This document shows, piece after piece, positions 55,501 to 64,000 of a stretch of DNA of 64,000 nucleotides. Both the position numbers and the translations under genes were made by a program. The notes beneath the pieces are model-generated. The model worked only from the letters and a program-made list of their open reading frames with translations, was not told the origin of the DNA and searched no databases. Source of the stretch: Gymnothorax reevesii (taxonomy: Eukaryota; Chordata; Actinopteri; Anguilliformes; Muraenidae); the NCBI GenBank assembly GCA_029721435.1, contig CM056582.1:43420611-43484610 (forward strand), in the 5' to 3' direction. How positions within the stretch are numbered: position 1 is the stretch's first letter; each line of letters opens with the position of its first letter.

Positions 55501-55503
55501 TTA

Positions 55504-56648
55504 AGGCCCAGTCACACAGCGAAAACGCATGAATTACGCATGAATTACGCACAGATTTTCGTTTCTGCGCGGAGCGTACGTCGTATGCGTAATTCGTAGG
55601 TGGAACGAACGTGGACTGTCAGTGATTGTAAGTGGATGTGCGTCGAAGGCGGTTTGTGCGTGATTTTGAGTTTTGAACGGTTCAAAAATTTTCCGACGCA
55701 CAACTGTGCGTTGGTGTGCGTAGTTCATGAGTCGGCATGCGTAGTTTATGCGTCGAGTATGCGTAAGTATGCGCGGGACACTCGTCGGCCGTCAGTGCTT
55801 ATGCGTCAGAACTGGTTTGAATCCGCGCACGTCCACGTCCGTCCACTGATGCCCCGCGTTCATATCACGCATGAAACGCGCACGTATCACGTTCATTCCA
55901 CTGACATCCACTGACAATCAATTATAAAACTGACGAATAACTGACATATCACTGACGGAAAACGCATAACGACGCACATCCACTGACGAGTGACGCATTT
56001 CCGACGCACGACTGACTGACAGAAAACTGATGATTCACTGATGTTCCACTGACGAACCACTGACAACTCACGTATGTATTTTGGCATATAAAAGCAGCCA
56101 TTTCGGGCACTTTTGCCATTCCAGACCTTGCTGCAAAGGGGTCCATATCACTATGAACCCTCAAAGAAGAGATGTTATGGTGTTCCTGCTGCAGAACTTC
56201 TTCTTCAGCAGCTTTCTTCTTCTGCACCCTTGTCATTGAGGGCAAGCGAGCTTTCCTGGGTGGCATCTCTTGAAGTGTTCTTGATTGGCGAAAGGTACTG
56301 AGGAACTCCCGTCGTTCACCGCTTTTTATATGCGCTGAACCGAAGCGATAGTGACGCCGAAGGTGCGTTTTTCGTGCGTGCTCTGCCGGTGATTCATGCG
56401 TCGGGCGTGCGTCGAATGTTCGTGGAATACTGCACCGTGTTTGCTATTATGCGTCGATGTGCGCGATATGTCAGTGATTGTAAGCGATACATGCGTGGTT
56501 CATGCGCGATTCATGCGTGATTCGTCCGAGATTTCTACCCCCGACACCCCGAAAAATTGGTCAATTTCTCAACGCACAAGCACGCACAAACCCAATCTGT
56601 GCGTGATTAGTGAGTGATTCGTGCGTGATCGGCTGTGTGACTGGGCCT
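55504..56648. mobile_element. Inverted-repeat element flanked by TTA (Harbinger-like)
   Basis: 1,145 bp between TTA at 55501-55503 and 56649-56651. The ends are AGGCCCAGTCACACAG and its exact complement. Subterminal regions are crowded with ATGCGT, TGCGTGATTC and CACTGACG words in both orientations and are CpG-rich. A minus-strand frame (55949-56266) starts MPPRKARLPSMTRVQKKKAA and has a basic, coiled-coil-like start; no known domain. Confidence 0.85.
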
Positions 56649-56651
56649 TTA

Positions 56652-57500
56652 GCCTGTGCATTTGGGTCCCTGGTCCTGCCTTTGGGTACATGGTCCCCGT
56701 CCCCGCCGGTTTCTTGTCTTCAGCCGGCGGGGGCAAAACCACGACAACGGGTGAACAAATGACCAGGGAGAAACAGGTGCAATCAATGATACAAAGATCA
56801 GGAGTGACACATGAGGAGTAATCTAATTACATGAACTTTGCAAAAGCCAAAAGGCAGACAGGGATCACAAGACAAACCTAAGTACAAAACAACAGCTCCG
56901 GTTAAGGAGTATTAAAATGCAAAGATTAAAGAAAAGGAAAGCACGAAGTATAAGTGGAAATCCACAGAAACTTGCAGCAGAGATAATTAGGGATAGGCAA
57001 GGAGGCGGAGACTAGAATTGGGCGACTGCTGAGAGATCGTTAGTCAATTAGTATGTGCAGCTATACAATCCCGAGTGCATGTTAGTAAGTTAGTAAAAAT
57101 ATACAGTGTTAATATGGGTTAGTAATTAAGCAAAAACAACAAACTGTTAGTATGGGTTAGTAGATAGCAAAAAGAGAGAGGAAGGAAGGACACGAGATAA
57201 TGAAAGAAGGTTGAAACCCAGAAACCAATAAATCACCCGAGACAAGAGACAAGACTGGGTAGACGAAGTGCAAAGCAAGGCATGGCAGAAAAATAAACAT
57301 GGCCAGGAATCTATGAAACAAGGCAAAGACTATGAATAATACAAGATATGAAAAATAATAAAACAGGATTCCTAAAATTACCAAAACACAATACACAAGC
57401 AAGGAATGGTCAGACAGAGCAGGTGTCACTAAACACAGAAATCAAAAAGCATGGCAAAGCCAGGTACAGAACTTAAACAAGGCATGAAAAGAATACAGAA
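56652..57500. other. LTR-like DNA, second piece
   Basis: Starts GCCTGTGCATTTGGGTCC and joins the piece before 55504 once the inverted-repeat element is removed. Continues A- and GA-rich with GGTTAGTA/GGTTAGTAG repeats near 57100-57165. No gene. Confidence 0.35.
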
Positions 57501-57690
57501 TCCCAACACATATAAATTATAAAAATATAGGCAATAGGCATTCACTTTATCATGATCATTTCTTATTATAGGTCATGTCTTGGTTGTTGAGTCGATAAAT
57601 TGTTTGATTTTTCATGAGGCTAACTAAACCTGAACAGCTTGAGGGCAATCAAGGGTGCGGTTGCTGAAGGCCCTCAGAACACCTGACGGC

Positions 57691-58206
57691 ACGCTGCTGA
57701 TTTACTGTCAGTCTACCTGGCAGCAGATCAAATGAATTTTTAGCTCACTTAGTCCAACAGACTAAAGGGAGCCTATAGGATCACACATCTGCATCGGCTT
57801 CTGCATTAACGTTGATCTTCTTATGCCAAACCACTGAAGGGATCAGTGTGAAATTTGGTGGAGAGGTACATATGGATGTACAGATTAAAATTTGTTTGAG
57901 ATGTCGAAACTTGACATTAAACATGGCCGTCAGTCAGCAATATATAAAAACTGTACTGTACTGTATCGTGTTGGACAGTGTTTGAAAGCAGCTAGAAAGC
58001 TTAAACTTTGTGTGAACATTCTTTTGAGGACATAAAAATGGAAAGAATAGCTCTTAATTTGCAACTATACTACTCCCCGGAGCAACACACTTAATTTTGC
58101 CATCTGGTTGACTCTTCTGTATATAATGCTGGGAACAATGATCTGGTGTCTGGGGCTGGATATTTCAATGGAGCTTCACTATGAATAGAGCACTGAGCTG
58201 AAAAAA
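57691..58206. other. No recognised gene
   Basis: Contains GTCTACCTGGCAGCAGATC and a TTTAGCTCACTTAGTCCAAC segment that looks like a repeat end. Nothing coding. Confidence 0.35.
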
Positions 58207-59035
58207 ATGACATGATGAAACATCAAATGAAAGGAACGGGCTTAGACTCCAAATGCAGTTCAGCATCGGCAGGGCGTTTATTAGGGTTACCAAAGCTCAT
58301 GATCAAGGACAGAAATGGATCAATAGCCAGGCAAACAGAGTAATGCAGAAAAGTCAGAATCAAGATCAGGGGACAAGCAAGTAGTTCAGTAACCAGAGAA
58401 TCAATCCGCACAAAGACAGTAACAAAGGGGGCTGAGCTAAGGGAATGGAAGGGGAAGGAAAAAGGGAGTTGGATGGGATAAGGGAGAACAAAGGAGAAAC
58501 TAAACAGTTGGGTACAAAATGGGAATAAGGGAGAATGGAGTACTAAGGAATCAGCCAGCAATCAAACAACGTAATACAAACAATCAGTAACGAGACTTAC
58601 AGGAGAAGTAACAAGAAACGAGCAAACAACAATCGAAACCAAGAAAGCGCAGAAACGAGACTTAACCAAAGCGAGCTATGGGAAGAAACGAGTCGACAGG
58701 GAGCTGCTGAAAAAATGCTTCTTTTTAAACACACACTAATCAGGTGAGATCCCAGCTAGAATGCAGAACAGCTGTCGAGGAAGGCGGAACTAGAAAAGCA
58801 AGGACGGTGATAGGAAAGCGAGAAGAGGCAGGTGGAGTCCTAACTCTTATCTAACTAATCACCCGTGCCTCGCCAACTATTCTTTGGTGCGGATAGCCAA
58901 TGAGAACAGCCGGAGAGAAGGAAGGGGAATTACCTCAACGAATTACAGGGAAGAGAGTGTGAAGACTGACAAGACGCGACAAGACGGAAACGAAAGGAAA
59001 ACGTTCAAGACTAAAGACAGCGCAATCGTAACAGA
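58207..59035 (-). mobile_element. Possible solo LTR
   Basis: On the minus strand it starts TGTTACGATTGCGCTGTC and contains TTTAAAAAG (TATA-like, near 58722-58730), then AATAAACGCCC (polyadenylation-type signal, 58271-58281), followed by CTGCATTTGGAGTC. Promoter-then-poly(A) order over about 830 bp suggests an LTR. No internal genes or second LTR nearby. Confidence 0.4.
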
Positions 59036-59041
59036 AACATA

Positions 59042-60644
59042 CAAAACCCAAAACCAGTGAAGTTGGCAAGTTGTGTAAATCGTAAATAAAAACAGAATAC
59101 AATGATTTGCCAATCCTTTTCAACCTATATTCAATTGAATACACTGCAAAGACAAGTTACTTAATGTTCGAACAGGTAAACTTTGTAATTTTTTGCAAAT
59201 ATTAGCTCATTTGGCATTTGATGCCTGCAACATGTTTCAAAAAAGCTGGCACAAGTGGCAAAAAAGACTGAGAGAGTCGAGGAATGCTCATCAAACACTT
59301 ATTTGGAGTATCCCACAGGTGAACAGGCTAATTGGGAACAGGTGGCTGCCATGATTGGGTATAAAAGCAGCTTCCCTGAAATGCTCAGTCATTCACAAAC
59401 AAGGATGGGGCGAGGGTCACCACTTAGTGAACAAATGCATGAGCTGATTGTCGAACAGTTTAAAAACAACATTCCTCAACAAGCTATTGCAAGAAATGTA
59501 GGGATTTCATCATCTACGGTCCGTAATATCGTCAAAAGGTTCAGAGAATCTGGAGAAATCACTGCACGTAAGTGACAAGGCCGAAAACCAACATTGAATG
59601 CCCATGACCTTCGATCCCTCAGGCAGTATTGCATCAAAAACCGACATCAGTGTGTAAAGGACATCACCACATGGGCTAAGGAACACTTCAGAAAACCACT
59701 GTCAGTAACTACAGTTCGTCGTTACATCTGCAAGTGCAAGTTAAAACTCTACAATGCAAAGCAACAGCCATTTATCAACAGCACCCTGAAACGCCGCTGG
59801 CTTTGCTGGGCCCAAGCTCATCTAAGATGGACAGATGCAAAGTGGAAAAGTGTTCTGTGGTCTGATGAGCCCACATTTCAAATTGTTTTTGGAAACTGTG
59901 GACGTCGTGTCCTCCGGACCAAAGAGGAAAAGAACCATCCGGACTGTTATAGGCGCAAAGTTCAAAAGCCAGCATCTGTGATGGTATGGGGGTGTATTAG
60001 TGCCCAAGGCATAGGCAACTTACACATATGTGAAGGCACCATTCATGCTGAAAGGTACATACAGGTTTTGGAGCAACATATGTTGCCATCCAAACAACAT
60101 CTTTTTCATGGACGCCCCTGCTTATTTCAACAAGACAATGCCAAGCCACATTCTGCACGTGTTACAACAGCATGTCTCCGTAGTTAAAGAGTGCAGGTAC
60201 TAGACTGGCCAGCCTGTAGTCCAGACCTGTCTCCCATTGAAAATGTGTGGCGAATTATGAAGCATAAAATACGACAACGGAGACCCCGGACTGTTGAACA
60301 TCTTAAGCTGTACATCAATCAAGAATGGGAAAGAGTTCCACCTGTGACCAAAAATTGGTCTCCTCAGTTCCCAAACGTTTACTGAGCGTCGTTAAAAGGA
60401 AAGGCGATGTAACACAGTGGTAAAAAGACCCCTGTCCCAACTTTTTTGCTATGTGTTGCTGCATGTAAATTCTAAGTTAATGATTATTTGCAAAAAAAAA
60501 AAAAGTTTCTCAGTTTGAACATCAAACATCTTGTCTTTGCAGTGTATTCAATTGAATATAGTTTGAAAAGGATTTGCAAATCATTGTATTCTGTTTTTAT
60601 CTACGATTTACATAACGTGCCAACTTCACTGGTTTTGGGTTTAG
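59042..60644 (+). mobile_element. Tc1 family copy E
   Basis: 1,603 bp, TA at 59040-59041 and 60645-60646. The left end starts CAAAACCCAAAACCAGTGAA; the right end is its complement with one T-to-A change near the tip. The same long inner repeats as copy B. Confidence 0.94.
59405..60400 (+). pseudogene. Tc1 transposase copy E, two nonsense codons and a frameshift
   Basis: MGRGSPLSEQMHELIVEQFK at 59405. TGA at 59573-59575 replaces CGA in the ARKRQGRKP hook. The core is kept with [15 protein letters not shown] and SPIENVW. A TAA at 60185-60187 replaces Lys before RVQVLDW. A deletion after VPP (VPPVTKNWS in place of [11 protein letters not shown]) shifts the C-terminus. Confidence 0.92.
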
Positions 60645-60661
60645 TAGAACCTCCCTCCTAG

Positions 60662-60811
60662 CCTCACTACACCCTGAGCCTTGACTCTTTCCGAGCACCC
60701 AAAGAACCCACACAAATGCTTCGGGTTGAGGAGTCTGCCCTTTTACGTTTTACATCTCCCAAGACGACCGTGCATGGTTTTCAGTCGGCGCCGATTCTCC
60801 AGGGAGTGCAG
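60662..60811 (+). other. Candidate host exon (unassigned)
   Basis: 150 bp (50 codons) open between an acceptor-like CTCCCTCCTAG and a good donor CAG|GTGAGA. Translation is PHYTLSLDSFRAPKEP, then LRVEESALLRFTSPKTTVHG and FQSAPILQGVQ. Composition is coding-like, and it does not belong to the Tc1 copy ending at 60644. I do not recognise the protein. Confidence 0.3.
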
Positions 60812-61828
60812 GTGAGATATTGGAAGCCCTGCGAGCCCCCAGTGTTGTGGGAATTTTAATTTTTATTCCTGAAAGAAATCACACTGAGACAAGATGAGAG
60901 TAAATAGGATCCATTTTACTATGTGCCACACAGGGTCTTCGTTACAGGCAAGAACAAAGACAAAGGAATCTCTCCTTTGCTTCGGATATATGTAAAAGCA
61001 GAATGTCATGATGTACGCCCTCCGCGTCAGCTGCGTGCATGCGTATCCCACGTAAGTCTGGCTCCAGTAATCCTAAAAAGTTTCTCCCCCTGCAGAAATT
61101 TGCATTTCCTTGGGTCTTATCTAGGACACTCCAGGCTCAGAAGGTACACACTGTTTTAGTAAACACACTTCATGACACTCCTACATAGGAACAAGCTAGA
61201 TTTAAAAAGTTGCAATCACGCACGGCCTAGGTCACCTAGGCCACTCAAGAACAAGCAAGGATAAACACTTATTGACTGAATAAACAAGTATATCAATACT
61301 AAATGAAGAGCAAGCAAGGAGAAACAATTAATAACTAAGTGAGCAATAATAAGGAATTCATGACTGAATTCCACCAACAACCTCAGCTACCTCAAAGGCA
61401 ACAGCTACCTCAGTTACTTCGAAGAATACGGCTCCATCGAAGACAAGAAATGCAGAATCCCAGATTTGCGGGGCGGACTTTGAATCATCAAGGCCTGGAG
61501 AAGTATGGGTGCAAAGTGCGGGCCCACGAAGAGGGCACAGAGAGAGAGAAAATCTACACATGCCATAATTGTTAGGTCCAGGCACTGAAGTGAATTAATT
61601 GGCATAATTGATTCATTTGGAAGAAAAGGGGTTTAAAAAATTGGCTACTCTAAAATTAAAAATAAATCATTCGCATTTTGTCAAATTTATTGCCATTTAT
61701 GGGGGAAATGTTATGTTATGTTGGTTCTGTTGTGTAATTTTTTTAGGCTGATTTTTACATTGTTCTGTGACAAGAAAATGTTTTAATGTGAACACATTTT
61801 AATATTTTTGGATGCTGTGTTTATGCAC
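60812..61828. other. No recognised gene
   Basis: A 78-codon frame (61339-61575), rich in Gln/Arg, has no known domain. GAGCAAGCAAGGA/AACAAGCAAGGA words repeat at 61250-61320. Otherwise plain. Confidence 0.4.
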
Positions 61829-63130
61829 TTCGGGGTCTATTCTCCCATGCGCTTAAGTTGAAAAAAGCGCGTAGCTACACGCTTTTCAGCCTACGCGTAT
61901 TCTCCCCTCGACTTAAGTCTGTCCATTACGCGCCTTGAAGGCAGTTACGTGCTTGGGGCGGAGCAAGGCCAAAATCTGGGCGTTTCCGGGCGTTTCTCAT
62001 GCAAATAACACTTGCGCGTATTCTCCCCCTGGCTTACGCGCTTTTTCTGTTAAGCGCTTTTGAGGGCTGTATTAAGGTCAAGAGCCAACATTAGGCGAAA
62101 TTGAATATTGCGTTTGATGTCGGTTATAGGCCGAATTTTAACATTACTTTTATTTTATTTAACATGGTAAAGGTTGAGACATTGAATATTCGATTGTTTC
62201 TAAACTACATTTCTCAAAGCCATGATAATTTATCAAACGAAATCATCACGATATTACGCATCAGCCTCTCCTCCAATCAGTTAAATTACAAACGCAAAAC
62301 AATTAATTAATACGAGTATACATAAGACCATCATTCTACCATGCCCTCAAAATCTAAAGCCAAAATGCCAGTCCTGCATTTGCTTCCACTCTTGCGTGAT
62401 TGGGAAAGGCTTCGTTTTGGAGATCCTGGGACAAACAAACATCGAGTGCATCCAGCGCTTTCGCCTGGACTGTGCATGAGGCAATCATCTATCTTTGCTG
62501 ACTTCTGGATGAACAGCTATCCAGCCGCAGCAATTATCCACAAAACATACCCGTGGTCATCAATGTCAGAACTGCGCTGTCGTTCCTGGCATCTGGGTCA
62601 TTTCAGAGAGTGGCTGGTGATGTCATTCACATCACAGGCATCTGTGTCAAGGTGTCTGACGCAGTTCGTTGGCGCTTCAAGTTCTTCTCCATGCACTTCC
62701 ACTGCAGAAAGAGTGGATGCCATCCCCTCCTCCTGTGCAGTGAAATGCACAGGGGATGATGGTTGCCCACCACCCTGTTGCGTGTACACTTCTCCGGTGT
62801 GCAGAGAACCTGGCTTTTACAGCGCCCCGCAGATCTCTCCATTTATGCTTTAAATCGGGGATACTGCGCTAACATCTCCCCACCGAAGCCACATCCAGAA
62901 CGATTCTCAGCTTAATTCCTCGGATCAGCCTTCATTGCTCGCTTGCCATACAACACCAAGATCTGTGAAATTTGGTTTTCAGCTCGACGTCACCATCATT
63001 GTCTTCCATGTTCTATTAACAAATGTGACTGCCCTGTATGTTCGTGATAATCTAAAAAGTTGTGATATTCTCACGAGTGAGGGGATTGATTTTCTAATTG
63101 AGGATATCTGTATTAACTAACTCGAGTCCT
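61829..63130 (+). mobile_element. Harbinger-like element, right border not found
   Basis: The start GGGTCTATTCTCCCATGCGC (61830) is followed by repeated ATTCTCCCC/TACGCGC words to 62050, as in subterminal repeats. It contains a HARBI1-type transposase remnant. No matching right end was found before the window ends, so the limit given is only the coding remnant. Confidence 0.5.
62430..62710 (+). pseudogene. HARBI1-type transposase fragment
   Basis: Across frames: CIQRFRLD, then NVRTALSFLASGSFQRVAGD (62559-62618) and SQASVSRCLTQFVGA in the adjacent frame. R-T-A-L-FLASGSFQ..GD...SVSRC is the helix-turn-helix region before the DDE domain of HARBI1-like proteins. At least two frameshifts. The long open frame 62341-62853 is not the true one over most of its length. 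The catalytic part is not recognisable. Confidence 0.75.
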
Positions 63131-64000
63131 AGTAATTTTTTACCATAGGTAATACTGTGTAATTTAATGTGTGAATAAAGATATTATTAAATAGGTTACT
63201 CTAGATTGAGCCCTACCCTGGCAAATACCAAAGCACTATCCGTTTGTTAATCAATTTTAGCCTTTAAAGAATAGCCGACATTGGAAGAATCATTATCAGT
63301 AAATGGGATAATTGATGATAATAAAGTATTAGGCACAAGTTCAAGTGAATGTGTCGCTCAAATTAAATAGGATGATAGGCTATGGATATGGAATTCCGTC
63401 TTTACTGAGGCGGTTTCAGGGTGGGGAGATGACCAAGTGCGGGGTTAGAATCCTTGTTAAAGCGTTTCCATGTCCTTTAGTTGCAAACCTGACATCGGAG
63501 TACTTTTCAAGTGCGCAATTTCTAAATGAGATCATATAAACTGTCTTTGATTGTCTTTGTGTGACTAGAATGTTCCCTTTGCCTTCTTCCCTGTCTTCCA
63601 CGGAACAAACAGGCTGTTGTAGGAGGGGCACATTTTCAATGATCTGATTGCGCTGATTGAGAAGCGCTAAATTCTTTATTTATTATTTCATTATCGCGGC
63701 AATTTGTTTGTATGCATAGCTTTAATGCCATGGTGGCTAGAGTAAGAAATAACAAGTGTTTGTCACTAACATATCACCCGCCGCCACAAATTTATGCGTC
63801 CGTACGGACGGAGCCCAATGCTATATAAATATAGATAAATAAATAAATAAATAAAGAGATGTCTGAATTACGTCTTGTAATTGGTACGGCCTACTATTAC
63901 AGCGGCATATAAAACCTCGTATCATCACAATGACAAACTTCACAGGAAAATAAAAAATAAATATAAAATAAAATAAAATAATAATTATTATAATAATATA
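63131..64000. repeat. AT-rich end of the window with AAATA and TAAA microsatellites
   Basis: (AAAT)n at 63834-63855 and (AAATA)n/(TAAAA)n at 63947-63982. No gene recognised. Confidence 0.7.

Larger units (their letters stand above)
54716..57690. repeat. Old interspersed repeat, copy 2, split by about 2.6 kb of insertions
   Basis: 54716-54905 matches 16106-16290, and 57525-57690 continues with the part equivalent to 16292-16500 (GGCATTCACTT, CCTGAACAGCTTGAGGGCAA-like). The intervening DNA holds LTR-like fragments and the inverted-repeat element at 55504-56648. Confidence 0.65.

Noticed and set aside
62341..62853. 170-codon open frame as a gene
   Set aside because: Conserved HARBI1 text lies mostly in the other two frames, so this frame is open by chance over a decayed transposase.
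63834..63982. Origin or matrix-attachment signal in the AT-rich end
   Set aside because: Only short AAAT/AAATA microsatellites are visible; nothing specific supports a function.

Overview
The window is repeat-dominated animal DNA, most likely from a ray-finned fish. Four different Tc1-type transposon lineages, an L2-type LINE with an ACTT-repeat tail, a DIRS-type tyrosine-recombinase element, PIF/Harbinger and hAT elements and a Penelope-like fragment occur together. The few host-like proteins (FKBP, ANKEF1, histone H3) are vertebrate-like. The species cannot be named from sequence alone, and an amphibian or lamprey is not strictly excluded. There are no bacterial-style operons.

Host genes are sparse. 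The best is the 5' part of an FK506-binding-protein gene of the FKBP10/FKBP9 type on the minus strand. Exon 1 (36824-37017) and exon 2 (30983-31128) have matching splice phases, and the first intron of about 5.7 kb is filled by transposons. A broken histone H3 copy (10071-10473, minus) lies about 100 bp from an ANKEF1-like ankyrin-repeat fragment (10580-11115, plus); both look like dead copies. Two THAP-domain remnants (20541-20810, 26574-26793), a BED-finger remnant (23504-23825) and a weak candidate exon (60662-60811) complete the list.

Layout. 1-9310 is one old non-LTR retrotransposon: ORF1 with an SGNH-esterase-like domain, then endonuclease, RT and a C-terminal finger. It is cut by a Harbinger end fragment, about 1.5 kb of foreign minisatellite DNA, a foldback element and a Tc1 element (6162-7671). 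9797-15508 holds a minisatellite, the two pseudogenes and a Tc1 copy split by an L2 insertion. 16776-18804 is a hAT element with 8-bp flanking repeats, beside a Penelope-like GIY-YIG fragment (18840-19650). 21942-25858 has a Harbinger-like element with a SANT/Myb-like gene, the BED remnant and a large foldback of tandem repeats. 31236-36149 is a Harbinger element inside the FKBP intron, itself carrying a hAT MITE, a nearly intact Tc1 copy (33273-34867) and a third foldback element. 38586-43830 has another Harbinger derivative, a LINE tail and a minus-strand DIRS-type element. 45316-50287 carries three further Tc1-type elements side by side. 50435-54090 is a second LINE interrupted by two more Tc1 copies. 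54716-61828 has LTR-like pieces, a TTA-flanked inverted-repeat element and a fifth Tc1 copy. 61829 to the end has a broken HARBI1-type transposase.

The commonest Tc1 family has five copies here (A 11388-15508, B 33273-34867, C 50468-51661, D 52123-53647, E 59042-60644). They show successive stages of decay: near-intact ORF, single nonsense codons, loss of the start codon, deletion of the catalytic core, and interruption by another element. I did not find a clearly new multi-gene system. The strongest leads are the nearly intact Tc1 copies, the layered insertions that can be undone to restore reading frames, and the inverted or tandem repeats rich in AGGTCA-type half-sites.
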